Source: Candidatus Kosakonia sp. 282A-S69
GTDB taxonomy: Bacteria > Pseudomonadota > Gammaproteobacteria > Enterobacterales > Enterobacteriaceae
DNA: 58,987 nt
Assembly: GCF_029433855.1 (NCBI RefSeq)
Contig: NZ_JAROAU010000001.1
Span: forward strand, 1,095,365-1,154,351
Direction: 5' to 3'
Positions 9,243-18,035 of the stretch are shown here, piece by piece. Each line of letters opens with the position of its first letter. Position 1 is the stretch's first letter. Made by a program: the position numbers and the translations under genes. The notes below the pieces were generated by a model. It was given only the letters and a program-made list of their open reading frames with translations. It was not told the origin of the DNA and made no database searches.

Positions 9243-9268
9243 TTGCTCCTGAGTCGGCACATTAGCCT

Positions 9269-9302
9269 TAAGCGGCGGGGTTCTCCTCCGCCGCTTTTTT
9301 TT
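9269..9302 (+). terminator. nagE intrinsic terminator
   Basis: Stem AGCGGCGG/CCGCCGCT (9271-9278 with 9288-9295) followed by a run of eight T, 26 nt past the nagE stop. Confidence 0.92.
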
Positions 9303-9355
9303 ACCTGCCGTTTAATGAGTGCCATACTGATGCCGCTATTTTACAGAGGTGAATA

Positions 9356-9787
9356 ATGAAAAGGATTTTATACGCGCTGGTGATGATGGTGGCGCTAAGC
9401 GGCTGTATTCCGCGTTACGCAACTCTTCGGCCACACTATGAAGTGGATGTACGCAATCCAGCCGGAGAGCCGTTGCCAACGGCGATGATGTGGGTCAGCA
9501 CCGGGCGTTCCCCGCCGGGATACTATCCCGCGCCAGAGGAGTTCCGCGCTGACAGGCAGGGTCATATTGATGTCGAGAAAAAATCCCAGTGGGAAAATAT
9601 GATCTTCTTTCTACACGGCACCAATTTTTACTTGTGGGGCTGGTGTATTGAAGCGCCGGGTTATCTCCCGCGCAGCGGAAATGGCGATGAGATCGACAAC
9701 CCCGTGATCCTCACGCCGACCACGCAGGATTTACGCTGTCGGCAGGCAAACTACGCGGACGAATACCTTTCTCCTGAGCATCAGTGA
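9356..9787 (+). CDS. Putative lipoprotein of unknown function
   Basis: A 143-aa protein with a lipoprotein signal peptide: MKR, a hydrophobic stretch, and the lipobox LSGC with Cys at residue 17. Residue +2 is Ile, which does not signal inner-membrane retention, so outer-membrane sorting is predicted. The mature part starts with a segment reading like a small beta-sandwich carrier domain ([17 protein letters not shown]) and has five aromatic or Trp residues around 82-95. The start has a good ribosome site (AGAGGTG). It sits between the nagE terminator and glnS. I do not recognise it from the K-12 nagE-glnS interval and cannot assign a function. Confidence 0.85.
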   Translation: MKRILYALVMMVALSGCIPRYATLRPHYEVDVRNPAGEPLPTAMMWVSTGRSPPGYYPAPEEFRADRQGHIDVEKKSQWENMIFFLHGTNFYLWGWCIEAPGYLPRSGNGDEIDNPVILTPTTQDLRCRQANYADEYLSPEHQ

Positions 9788-9870
9788 TTTGTATAAGTAA
9801 AGGTTGTTTCCTGCGTCCTCTTATTAGATCATATGCCGTTATACGTTGTTTACGCCTTGAGGAACCTGTG

Positions 9871-11538
9871 ATGAGTGAGGCTGAAGCCCGCCCGACTAAC
9901 TTTATCCGCCAGATCATCGATGAAGATCTGGCCAGTGGTAAACACACCACCGTCCATACACGTTTTCCGCCGGAGCCGAACGGCTATCTGCACATCGGCC
10001 ACGCGAAATCCATCTGCCTGAACTTCGGTATCGCACAGGACTATAACGGTCAGTGCAACCTGCGTTTCGATGATACCAACCCGGCAAAAGAAGATATCGA
10101 GTACGTTGAGTCAATCAAAAACGACGTGCAGTGGTTGGGCTTTCACTGGTCTGGCGACATCTGCTACTCCTCTGACTACTTCGATAAGCTATATAGCTAC
10201 GCGGTTGAGCTGATCAACAAGGGCCTGGCCTATGTTGACGAGTTGACCGGCGACGAGATCCGCGAATACCGCGGTACGCTGACGCAACCGGGTAAAAATA
10301 GCCCCTATCGCGATCGCAGCGTAGAAGAGAACCTTGCGCTGTTTGAAAAGATGCGTGCTGGTGGTTTTGAAGAGGGTAAAGCCTGCCTGCGTGCGAAAAT
10401 CGATATGGCTTCGCCCTTTATCGTGATGCGCGATCCGGTTATCTATCGCATTAAATTTGCTGAACACCACCAGACTGGTAACAAGTGGTGCATCTACCCG
10501 ATGTACGACTTTACCCACTGCATCAGCGATGCGCTGGAGGGGATCACCCACTCTCTCTGCACGCTGGAGTTCCAGGACAACCGTCGCCTGTATGATTGGG
10601 TGCTGGATAACATCACCATTCCGGTACACCCGCGTCAGTACGAATTCTCGCGCCTGAATCTCGAATATACCGTGATGTCCAAACGCAAGCTCAACCTGCT
10701 GGTAACCGACAAGCATGTTGAGGGGTGGGACGATCCGCGTATGCCGACCATCTCTGGTCTGCGCCGCCGTGGCTATACCGCCGCTTCTATTCGTGAATTC
10801 TGCAAACGCATCGGCGTAACCAAGCAGGACAACACCATTGAGATGGCGTCGCTGGAATCCTGTATTCGTGAAGATCTCAACGAAAACGCGCCGCGCGCAA
10901 TGGCGGTTATCGATCCAGTGAAACTGGTGATCGAAAACTACCCGCAGGGCAGCAGCGAAATCGTCACTATGCCGAACCATCCGAACAAGCCGGAGATGGG
11001 CACCCGCGAAGTGCCGTTCAGCGGTGAGATCTGGATTGATCGCGCTGATTTCCGCGAAGAAGCCAACAAGCAGTACAAACGTCTGGTGCTCGGCAAGGAG
11101 GTTCGCCTGCGCAACGCTTATGTGATCAAAGCGGAACGCGTGGAGAAAGATGCCGAAGGCAACATCACCACCATTTTTTGCTCTTACGACGCCGATACGC
11201 TGAGTAAAGATCCGGCTGATGGCCGCAAGGTTAAAGGCGTGATCCACTGGGTCAGCGCGCAGCATGCGCTGCCGGTTGAAATTCGTCTTTACGATCGTCT
11301 GTTCAGCGTGCCGAACCCGGGTGCAGCCGAGGATTTCCTCGCCACCATCAACCCGGAATCGCTGGTCATTAAGCAGGGTTTTGCCGAGCCGTCACTGCAA
11401 GAGGCGCAGGCGGGCAAAGCGTATCAGTTTGAGCGTGAAGGTTACTTCTGCCTCGATAGCCGCTATGCCACCGCAGACAAACTCGTGTTCAATCGCACGG
11501 TTGGCCTGCGTGATACCTGGGCAAAAATCGGCGACTGA
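9871..11538 (+). CDS. glnS: Glutaminyl-tRNA synthetase
   Basis: A class I aminoacyl-tRNA synthetase charging tRNA-Gln, whose genes lie at the left end of this window. The ATG at 9871 gives [11 protein letters not shown] as in E. coli; the frame is open 29 codons further upstream, but GAGGAA before 9871 supports this start. The HIGH motif is at residues 41-44 and the KMSKS-type loop VMSKR at 268-272. Length 555 aa is close to the 554 of E. coli. C-terminal beta-barrels bind the anticodon. The gene is monocistronic and ends in an intrinsic terminator. Confidence 0.97.
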   Translation: MSEAEARPTNFIRQIIDEDLASGKHTTVHTRFPPEPNGYLHIGHAKSICLNFGIAQDYNGQCNLRFDDTNPAKEDIEYVESIKNDVQWLGFHWSGDICYSSDYFDKLYSYAVELINKGLAYVDELTGDEIREYRGTLTQPGKNSPYRDRSVEENLALFEKMRAGGFEEGKACLRAKIDMASPFIVMRDPVIYRIKFAEHHQTGNKWCIYPMYDFTHCISDALEGITHSLCTLEFQDNRRLYDWVLDNITIPVHPRQYEFSRLNLEYTVMSKRKLNLLVTDKHVEGWDDPRMPTISGLRRRGYTAASIREFCKRIGVTKQDNTIEMASLESCIREDLNENAPRAMAVIDPVKLVIENYPQGSSEIVTMPNHPNKPEMGTREVPFSGEIWIDRADFREEANKQYKRLVLGKEVRLRNAYVIKAERVEKDAEGNITTIFCSYDADTLSKDPADGRKVKGVIHWVSAQHALPVEIRLYDRLFSVPNPGAAEDFLATINPESLVIKQGFAEPSLQEAQAGKAYQFEREGYFCLDSRYATADKLVFNRTVGLRDTWAKIGD

Positions 11539-11568
11539 TCGCATCAAGCAGAGACCGCTATTTTTTTT

Positions 11569-11596
11569 AAACGCCGCTTCCCGCGGCGTTTTTTTA
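11569..11596 (+). terminator. glnS intrinsic terminator
   Basis: Stem ACGCCGC/GCGGCGT (11571-11577 with 11583-11589) followed by a T-run, about 30 nt after the glnS stop. Confidence 0.88.
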
Positions 11597-11814
11597 TTGC
11601 TTAACCAGTTCATTACAATAAATACATATTTGTGCGGAAAATTAATATTCTCTTCTGCTCATGCTCTGCTTTTTTATTGCTGGAACCTGGCAAAGGGACT
11701 CTTTCAGAATAGTGAGGAAACGCCCGCATTGAGAAAGAATTAAATATCGCCTGAATGCTTAGTTGTTATCTATTTCTATGGTTTATGAAACGGTTTTTAT
11801 TCCGCATTTATTTC

Positions 11815-11830
11815 TGTGCACTTCGTCATA
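11815..11830. promoter_or_regulatory. Candidate CRP site upstream of chiP
   Basis: TGTGC-ACTTCG-TCATA matches TGTGA-N6-TCACA at 8 of 10 core positions. It lies just left of the candidate NagC operator. Confidence 0.45.
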
Positions 11831-11836
11831 ATCCGT

Positions 11837-11854
11837 TATTTTTGCTTAAAAATA
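11837..11854. promoter_or_regulatory. Candidate NagC operator upstream of chiP
   Basis: A perfect 7-bp inverted repeat, TATTTTT / AAAAATA, with a 4-nt spacer. It resembles the nagB-side box at 6990-7012, where TATTTTT and TTAAAATA are likewise separated by a short spacer. Confidence 0.5.
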
Positions 11855-11987
11855 CGTTGATAATTCCTAAGGTGAAAAATAGGCTTTGTGCTGTTGTTCA
11901 CTTAGGGAATATCCATAAAGGTTTCCTGTGCTTATTTTATTTATCGCCGCCGCGGCGGAGATTTTTACATTTAAAAGGAATCAATGT

Positions 11988-13385
11988 ATGCGTGCCTTTG
12001 CAGGTAAACGGAGTACCCTTTCGCTGGCTATTGCCGCAGTTACCGCCATGTCAGGCCTGACATTTCCCGCGCAGGCGCAGGAGAGTGGTTTTATTGATGG
12101 CTCGACGCTCACCGGCGGGATCTATTACTGGCAGCGTGAGCGCGACCGTAAAGATAGTCTTGATAATAAATATAAAACTAACCTCTCTCACGCTACCTGG
12201 AATGCAAATCTGGATTTTCAATCAGGTTTTGCGGCTGATATGTTCGGCCTGGATATTGCTGCTTTTACGGCAATTGAAATGGCAGAAAATGGCGACAGCG
12301 CACACCCAAATGAAATTGCCTTTTCCGCCAGCAATAAAGCCTATAAAGAGCGCTGGGCGGGCGATAAAAGCGGTGTCAGTCTCTATAAAGCGGCGGCGAA
12401 ATTTAAGTATGGCTCACTCTGGGCGCGCGCAGGTTATATTCAGCCCACCGGTCAGACGCTATTAGCACCGCACTGGAGTTTTATGCCGGGGACGTATCGG
12501 GGTGCGGAAGCGGGTATTAATAGCGATTATGGCGATGCCGGCGCGCTGAGCCTCTCCTATATGTGGGCCAATGGATATAAAGCCCCCTGGCATATCGAGA
12601 TGGATAAGTTCTGGCAAAACGACAGACAACGCCGGGTCGATTATCTCCACTCGCTCGGCGCAAAATATGACTTCAAAAACAATCTGCTGCTGGAAGCTGC
12701 GTTTGGCCAGGCGCAGGGCTATGTCGATCAGTACTTTGCAAAAGCCAGCTACCAGTTCGCTGTGGCAAATCAACCACTCAGCACCAGCTATCAGTTTTAT
12801 GGTGCCCGCGACAAAGTCAGCGATCGCGGCATCAACGATCTCTATGACGGCACCGCCTGGTTGCAGGCGCTGACCTTCGGTTATACGGTCGGGCCACTCG
12901 CGCTGCGCCTCGAAGGAACGTGGGTAAAAGCAGAAGGGCAGCAGGGCTACTTTTTGCAGCGCATGACGCCAACCTACGCCTCCTCCAACGGTCGCCTCGA
13001 CATCTGGTGGGATAACCGCTCCGACTTCAACGCCAATGGCGAAAAAGCGCTCTTCCTTGGCGCGATGTACGATCTGGCGGGCTGCAACTTGCCCGGCTGG
13101 CAAATCGGGGCCTCTTACGCCTACGCCTGGGGCGCGAAGCCAGCTGAAATGGCCGTGCCGGATGCGTGGTACAACGCCGATTATCGCCTGAAAGAGTCCG
13201 CTTACAGCCTGGACGCCATCTATACCCTGCAAGAGGGGCGCGCGAAAGGGACGATGTTTAAGCTGCACTTCACACAGTATGACAACCACTCCGCTATCCC
13301 GAGCTATGCCGGTGGTTACGGCAACATTTTCCAGGATGAGCGCGACGTGAAATTTATGGTCATCGCGCCGTTTACCCTTTTCTAA
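11988..13385 (+). CDS. chiP: Chitoporin, outer-membrane chito-oligosaccharide channel
   Basis: An OprD-like outer-membrane porin that admits chitobiose and chitotriose. The start at 11988 gives [18 protein letters not shown], a Sec signal peptide ending near AQA (about residue 27). The frame is open 20 codons upstream, but AAAAGGA at 11973-11979 favours this ATG (an out-of-frame ATG lies 4 nt before it). The mature protein has alternating aromatic beta-strand patterns and ends in Phe (FTLF), the usual outer-membrane insertion signal. Length 465 aa is close to E. coli ChiP (ybfM). A GH20 chitobiase follows 41 nt downstream, so uptake and hydrolysis are probably co-transcribed. Confidence 0.94.
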   Translation: MRAFAGKRSTLSLAIAAVTAMSGLTFPAQAQESGFIDGSTLTGGIYYWQRERDRKDSLDNKYKTNLSHATWNANLDFQSGFAADMFGLDIAAFTAIEMAENGDSAHPNEIAFSASNKAYKERWAGDKSGVSLYKAAAKFKYGSLWARAGYIQPTGQTLLAPHWSFMPGTYRGAEAGINSDYGDAGALSLSYMWANGYKAPWHIEMDKFWQNDRQRRVDYLHSLGAKYDFKNNLLLEAAFGQAQGYVDQYFAKASYQFAVANQPLSTSYQFYGARDKVSDRGINDLYDGTAWLQALTFGYTVGPLALRLEGTWVKAEGQQGYFLQRMTPTYASSNGRLDIWWDNRSDFNANGEKALFLGAMYDLAGCNLPGWQIGASYAYAWGAKPAEMAVPDAWYNADYRLKESAYSLDAIYTLQEGRAKGTMFKLHFTQYDNHSAIPSYAGGYGNIFQDERDVKFMVIAPFTLF

Positions 13386-13426
13386 TTAATTTTTTGCCAA
13401 TCAGTGGCAACTTTAAGGAACAGAGA

Positions 13427-16084
13427 ATGTATACAGCACGTTTAAGCCTGCTGGCGGTGGCAGTCACAGCGCTGCTCGGCAGCGGCGCGGCACTGGCAAG
13501 CCAGAGCACGGTTGATGCCATCAGCCAGTTCAATCTGAACTACGCCGTAAAAGATAACTTTGCCGCACAGCATGGTGTTGATTGTGCGAAGCTCGGCGCA
13601 GACTGGGCCTCCTGCAACAAAGCGGTGATCACGCTGACCAACAGTGGGGAAGCGGTAACCGATAAAGCGTGGGCGATCTACTTCCACAGCATTCGTCCCA
13701 TTCTGCACGTCGCGAACCCGCAGTTCAAAGTGACCCATATTATGGGAGACCTGCATAAACTCGAGCCTACCGAGCAATTTACCGGTTTTCCGGCGAAGCA
13801 GTCCGTCGAGATCCCGATTGTGAATGAGTACTGGCAACTCTTTATTACCGATGTGCTGCCGCGCTGGTATGTCACGGGAGAGGAAGCGTCGCCGAAAACC
13901 ATCGCCAATACCAATACGGAAGATCTTGCCCAGTTCGTCACGCCGCTCGGCGAGCAGTGGAAGCGGACACCAGACGATAACAATATCCTGATGACCGCCG
14001 AAGCACGCTTTGCGCAAAACAGCGATATCAAAGCAATGAACCTCGCCTCGCTACGCGGGCAGATTGTGCCGACGCCGCGCGAGGTAAAAATTTACGCTCG
14101 GGATATCGATCTCAGCCAGGGGGTAAAATTCGACCTCTCGGCGCTGCTGCCCGATGCGCAGAACGCTATCAAAGCGCGCTTCGCCATGCTCGGCGTGAAA
14201 GAGGGGAGTTATCTGCTACGTACCGAGATTGCCCGCAAAGCGTTCAAAGATGACGAGGCGATCAACGGTGCCTATCAGCTGCGTATCAGCGATAAAGAGG
14301 CGGTGGTGACCGGTTTTGATCAGAGCGGCGTATTCTATGGCCTGCAATCCCTGCTTTCGCTTCTTCCCGCGCAGGGACCTATAACCCTCCCCGCCCTGAC
14401 GGCGAAAGATGCGCCGCGCTTCGACTACCGCGGTATCCATCTTGATGTCGGACGCAATTTTCACAGTAAAGCGGCTGTGCTGCGCCTGCTGGATCAGATG
14501 GCGGCTTATAAGCTGAATAAATTCCACTTCCATCTGACGGACGATGAAGGGTGGCGTATTGAAATTCCGGGGCTGCCTGAGCTGACGGCCATTGGTAGCC
14601 AGCGTTGCCACGATCTGAGCGAGAAGCAGTGCCTGTTGCCGCAGCTGGGATCGGGGCCAGATCGTGATAACAACGGCAGCGGCTACTTTACCCGCGCCGA
14701 CTATATTGAAATCCTCAAATATGCCAAAGCGCGGCACATTGAGGTGATCCCGGAGATCGACATGCCCGCCCATGCGCGCGCGGCGGTCATCTCGATGGAG
14801 GCACGTTATCATCGCCTGATAAAAGAGGGCAAAGAGGAGCGTGAGGCGGCGCGCTACCGCCTGCTCGATCCGACAGATACCTCCGTTACCGCTGGCGTAC
14901 AGTTCTATGACCGCACTGGCTACCTTAATCCGTGCCTGGACTCCTCACGCAACTTTGTCGATAAGGTGATGGGCGAAATCCAGCAGATGCACAGGGAAGC
15001 GGGCTTGCCGCTGCACACCTGGCACTTTGGCGGCGATGAGGCGAAAAACATCTACCTGGGTGCTGGCTATACGGATATGAAAGATCCGCAGCCGGGTAAA
15101 GGCATTATCGATCAGAGCAAGCAGGATAAGCCGTGGGCCAAATCTGAGGCCTGCCGGGCGATGATTAAAGCTGGAAAAGTGAGCGATGTTGGTCACCTCT
15201 CCAGCTACTTTGGCGCAGAGGTTAGCAAGCTGGTTAAGGCGCATGGCATTGAGGTGATGCAGGCCTGGCAGGATGGGTTGAAAGATGCCAAAGACGCCTC
15301 AGTGTTTGCCACCAAAAACGTCAATGTCAACTTCTGGGATGCGCTCTACTGGGGCGGTTTCGATTCCGTCAACGACTGGGCGAATAAAGGCTTCCGCGTA
15401 GTGGTTTCCAATCCGGACTATGTCTATCTCGACTTCCCGAGCGAAGTTCACCCGGCGGAAAGCGGCTACTACTGGGGAACACGTTTCAGCGATGAGCGCA
15501 AGATTTTCAGCTTTGCGCCGGACAACATGCCGCAGAATGCAGAAACGTCGCTCGATCGTGATGGCAACGCCTTCACCGCCAAATCAGACAAGCCGTGGCC
15601 GGGTGCCTACGGGCTTTCCGCCCAGCTGTGGAGCGAAGTGGTGCGTACGGACGAGCAGATGGAGTACATGATCTATCCCCGTCTGGTCGCCGTTGCGGAG
15701 CGGGCATGGCATCGTGCAAGCTGGGAGCTGGATTATCAGGCGGGACGCGAATACAAAGGTGGCGAGACACAGTGGGTCGATCAGAAGGCGCTTACGGCTG
15801 ACTGGCAGCGTTTTGCCAATCTGGTAGGGCAGCGCGAGCTGGCGAAGCTGGACAAAGCCGGCATTCATTATCGTCTGCCAGTGCCAGGGGCGCGTATTAT
15901 CGACGGTGTACTTGAGGTCAACACCCGCTTCCCGGGGCTGGTGGTAGAGTACTCCCTCGATCGCGGTAAAACATGGCAGCGATATGATGCGAAAGCGCGC
16001 TTACGGATCGATGGAGAGGTGCAGGTGCGCACCTCAAGTCCGGATGGCAAACGCGTTAGCCGTGTCGATACGCTGAAAGCCTGA
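13427..16084 (+). CDS. Chitobiase / beta-N-acetylhexosaminidase, GH20
   Basis: Splits chitobiose and short chito-oligosaccharides to GlcNAc, supplying NagE. The start at 13427 gives a Sec signal peptide (MYTARLSLLAVAVTALLG, cleavage near ALA-S), placing it in the periplasm. Domain order as in Serratia chitobiase: N-terminal carbohydrate-binding-like domain (about 30-180), GH20b (about 215-330), catalytic TIM barrel (about 335-770) and a C-terminal Ig-like domain. The catalytic pair D537-E538 lies in HFGGDEAKN. Length 885 aa equals the Serratia enzyme. It follows chiP by 41 nt. E. coli K-12 has the small lipoprotein gene chiQ here instead. No truncation. Confidence 0.93.
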   Translation: MYTARLSLLAVAVTALLGSGAALASQSTVDAISQFNLNYAVKDNFAAQHGVDCAKLGADWASCNKAVITLTNSGEAVTDKAWAIYFHSIRPILHVANPQFKVTHIMGDLHKLEPTEQFTGFPAKQSVEIPIVNEYWQLFITDVLPRWYVTGEEASPKTIANTNTEDLAQFVTPLGEQWKRTPDDNNILMTAEARFAQNSDIKAMNLASLRGQIVPTPREVKIYARDIDLSQGVKFDLSALLPDAQNAIKARFAMLGVKEGSYLLRTEIARKAFKDDEAINGAYQLRISDKEAVVTGFDQSGVFYGLQSLLSLLPAQGPITLPALTAKDAPRFDYRGIHLDVGRNFHSKAAVLRLLDQMAAYKLNKFHFHLTDDEGWRIEIPGLPELTAIGSQRCHDLSEKQCLLPQLGSGPDRDNNGSGYFTRADYIEILKYAKARHIEVIPEIDMPAHARAAVISMEARYHRLIKEGKEEREAARYRLLDPTDTSVTAGVQFYDRTGYLNPCLDSSRNFVDKVMGEIQQMHREAGLPLHTWHFGGDEAKNIYLGAGYTDMKDPQPGKGIIDQSKQDKPWAKSEACRAMIKAGKVSDVGHLSSYFGAEVSKLVKAHGIEVMQAWQDGLKDAKDASVFATKNVNVNFWDALYWGGFDSVNDWANKGFRVVVSNPDYVYLDFPSEVHPAESGYYWGTRFSDERKIFSFAPDNMPQNAETSLDRDGNAFTAKSDKPWPGAYGLSAQLWSEVVRTDEQMEYMIYPRLVAVAERAWHRASWELDYQAGREYKGGETQWVDQKALTADWQRFANLVGQRELAKLDKAGIHYRLPVPGARIIDGVLEVNTRFPGLVVEYSLDRGKTWQRYDAKARLRIDGEVQVRTSSPDGKRVSRVDTLKA

Positions 16085-16140
16085 TCGCTTTCCGGCATGA
16101 GCGGCGCAGCCATTTAACGCGTCGCTCATCCGCCAGGCAT

Positions 16141-16170
16141 AAAAAAAGCCAACCTGACGGTTGGCTTTTT
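16141..16170. terminator. Bidirectional terminator between chitobiase and fur
   Basis: A perfect 7-bp stem GCCAACC/GGTTGGC (16148-16154 with 16159-16165) with seven A before and five T after. It can therefore end both the chiP-chitobiase and fur transcripts. Confidence 0.88.
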
Positions 16171-16185
16171 AACGTTCAGAAGAAC

Positions 16186-16632
16186 TTATTTAGCATCGTG
16201 CGCGTGTTCATCTTCGCGACAGTCGCCTTCGGCGCAGTGACCATAAAGGTAGAGACTGTGGTTCGTCAGGCGGATACCGTGTTTAGCGGCAATTTCGCGC
16301 TGGCGTAATTCGATGGAATCATCACTGAATTCGATAACTTTACCGCAGTCGAGGCAGATAAGGTGATCGTGGTGATGCTGCTGCGTCAGTTCGAAAACAG
16401 ACTTGCCGCCTTCGAAGTTGTGACGGGTGACAATCCCGGCGTCATCAAACTGGTTAAGCACACGGTATACCGTTGCCAGACCAATCTCTTCACCCATGTC
16501 GATCAGACGCTTATAAAGATCTTCCGCACTGACATGATGGTTATCCGGCTCCTGAAGCACTTCCAGAATTTTTAAACGTGGAAGCGTGACTTTCAGGCCG
16601 GCCTTCTTTAATGCGGTATTGTTGTCAGTCAT
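16186..16632 (-). CDS. fur: Ferric uptake regulator
   Basis: A dimeric Fe(II)-dependent repressor of iron acquisition genes. It has an N-terminal winged-helix DNA-binding domain (about 1-82) and a metal-binding dimerisation domain with the HHHDH cluster (86-90), Cys93 and Cys96 (CLDC), and Cys133 and Cys138 (GHCAEGDC). Length 148 aa equals E. coli. A Fur box lies at 16697-16715, so autoregulation is expected. The start overlaps the end of the leader ORF uof by 8 nt, consistent with translational coupling. It lies downstream of fldA on the same strand. Confidence 0.98.
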   Translation of the reverse strand: MTDNNTALKKAGLKVTLPRLKILEVLQEPDNHHVSAEDLYKRLIDMGEEIGLATVYRVLNQFDDAGIVTRHNFEGGKSVFELTQQHHHDHLICLDCGKVIEFSDDSIELRQREIAAKHGIRLTNHSLYLYGHCAEGDCREDEHAHDAK

Positions 16633-16711
16633 GCGGAATCTGTCCTGTTGCTATACGATTCACTTCCTTCTCGGAAGTTATAAGGAATGCACCCGGGCGA
16701 ATGCGTATCAT
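16625..16711 (-). CDS. uof: uof, leader peptide upstream of fur
   Basis: A 28-codon ORF (MIRIRPGAFLITSEKEVNRI then 8 more residues) whose stop codon lies inside the first codons of fur. E. coli has a 28-codon uof at this place; its translation is coupled to fur and repressed by the sRNA RyhB. Same length and same overlap support orthology. The start ATG lies within the Fur box and a TATAAT-like sequence, so the ORF can only be translated from a transcript starting further upstream, such as the fldA read-through. I see no strong ribosome site. Confidence 0.65.
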   Translation of the reverse strand: MIRIRPGAFLITSEKEVNRIATGQIPHD

Positions 16712-16715
16712 TATA
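16697..16715 (-). promoter_or_regulatory. Fur box in the fur promoter
   Basis: On the minus strand TATAATGATACGCATTCGC matches the 19-bp Fur consensus (GATAATGATAATCATTATC) at most positions. It contains a TATAAT that could serve as a -10 element. Confidence 0.8.
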
Positions 16716-16921
16716 GAACTGCCATGTATAAATGAAAACTGCAAGCCCTCAAGTAAAGTAAGCTTTTGAAACGTGGTATCGCCGACAACTCCCGGTCGGA
16801 GGCACCGCGTTAAGCAGGGCTTATTGTACAGGGATGAGTAGGAAAGTTAAAAAAATGTAGCAATTATTTCGATTGCTTTTACCTATTGATACGGCGCAAC
16901 CAGCAGATTGCGCCGTAAAAA

Positions 16922-17452
16922 TCAGGCATTCAGGATTTCATCCAGATGCAGCTCTTCAGAAACCTGCTTCACCCACTTCTGCACGCGCTCGGCGGTCAGT
17001 TCTGGCTGACGGTCTTCATCAATCGCCAGACCCAGGAAGTGATCGTCATCCGCCAGGCCTTTTGACGCTTCGAAATGGTAACCGGCAGTCGGCCAGTGAC
17101 CCACAATGGTCGCACCGCGCGGTTCGATAATGTCGCGAATGGTGCCCAGCGCATCACAGAAGTACTCAGCGTAATCTTCCTGGTCGCCGCAGCCGAACAG
17201 CGCCACTAACTTACCATTAAAATCAATCTCTTCCAGCGTCGGGAAGAAGTCGTCCCAGTCGCACTGCGCTTCACCGTAATACCAGGTCGGAATGCCGAGC
17301 AACAGGATGTCATACCCTTCGATATCTTCCTTACTGCTCTTGGCAATGTCATGAACATCGGCGACGTCTTTACCAAGCTGGCTCTGGATCATTTTGGCGA
17401 TGTTTTCGGTGTTGCCGGTGTCGCTGCCGAAGAAAATGCCTGTAATTGCCAT
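16922..17452 (-). CDS. fldA: Flavodoxin 1
   Basis: An FMN-containing electron carrier that donates to methionine synthase, pyruvate formate-lyase activation and isoprenoid enzymes. The start at 17452 gives MAITGIFFGSDTGNTEN, with the FMN phosphate loop SDTGNTE at residues 10-16 and the flavin-flanking PTWYYGE further on. Length 176 aa equals E. coli. GAGG precedes the ATG at proper spacing. A GC-rich inverted repeat (16890-16899 with 16908-16917) follows the stop but has no T-run on this strand, consistent with partial read-through into uof-fur. Confidence 0.97.
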   Translation of the reverse strand: MAITGIFFGSDTGNTENIAKMIQSQLGKDVADVHDIAKSSKEDIEGYDILLLGIPTWYYGEAQCDWDDFFPTLEEIDFNGKLVALFGCGDQEDYAEYFCDALGTIRDIIEPRGATIVGHWPTAGYHFEASKGLADDDHFLGLAIDEDRQPELTAERVQKWVKQVSEELHLDEILNA

Positions 17453-17615
17453 GAGTAAAATAACCTCTTGAATCTTAATGAGTATAGGGGGAGCGCTAAG
17501 CCCACAGATAAGGGCAATCATAGCAGAACAGAGAAGAACGCGGAAACTGCTATTGCCGCGGACTGCACTGTATGCCACATGAAAAGGGGAATTTGACGAT
17601 GATTCAGAAGAATCG

Positions 17616-17897
17616 CTATCCGCGCAGGGCTTTAAGCTGCGCCAGCAGCATCTCTTCAATCAGTTCGCTGCGGCTAATCTCGCGCGCTTCGGCCAGCTCA
17701 TTTAAAGCTTCGACCGCATCCGCATTCAGTTTCAGTTCGACGCGCTTAAGCCCACGAACCTTATCGCGTTTAAGCTGATTGCGTTTATTAATGCGCAACT
17801 GTTCATCGCGCGAGAGCGGGTTGGTCTTCGGCCGTCCCGGGCGACGCTCATTCGCGAAGAGATCTAGTGTCGTACGGTCCGTTTGTTCTTTAGCCAT
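17616..17897 (-). CDS. ybfE: YbfE, small basic LexA-regulon protein
   Basis: A small protein, 93 aa from the ATG at 17897 (MAKEQTDRTTLDLFANERRPGRPK). A GTG 24 nt upstream would add MFSRSIHI but has no visible ribosome site. The N-terminal part is rich in Arg and Lys (RPGRPKTNPLSRDEQLRINKRNQLKRDKVRGLKR). The C-terminal part reads like a ribbon-helix-helix fold (VELKLNADAVEALNELAE...ISRSELIEEML). The E. coli homologue is listed as LexA-regulated. I did not find a convincing SOS box in the 140 bp upstream. Function unknown; DNA binding is inferred. Confidence 0.9.
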   Translation of the reverse strand: MAKEQTDRTTLDLFANERRPGRPKTNPLSRDEQLRINKRNQLKRDKVRGLKRVELKLNADAVEALNELAEAREISRSELIEEMLLAQLKALRG

Positions 17898-18035
17898 GAT
17901 ATGAATACTACGGGAAAACACGCAATCGGGCCGCTGCCCGGGCTGAATAGCGCGCCATCATACATCACCAGCATCGGCACGCCAACGACCGGGCGCGTTG
18001 AAACGACCGGTCGCCGCCTTTTTAATCAGTTGACA

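Larger units (their letters stand above)
11597..11987 (+). promoter_or_regulatory. chiP control and leader region
   Basis: A 391-bp AT-rich region with no supported gene. It holds a CRP-like site at 11815-11830, a candidate NagC operator at 11837-11854, and a GC palindrome at 11947-11958 just before the chiP ribosome site (AAAAGGA). In E. coli and Salmonella chiP is repressed by NagC and silenced by the sRNA ChiX pairing near the ribosome site. The operator assignment is by resemblance to the nag boxes. No ChiX pairing could be verified without the ChiX sequence of this strain. Confidence 0.6.

Noticed and set aside
16890-16917. Inverted repeat TACGGCGCAA/TTGCGCCGTA after fldA as a terminator
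   Set aside because: The stem is strong but no T-run follows on the minus strand; fldA-fur read-through is expected, so it is not listed as a terminator.
17898-18035. LexA (SOS) box expected upstream of ybfE
   Set aside because: No CTG-N10-CAG sequence of good quality was found in this interval, although the E. coli gene is reported as LexA-regulated.
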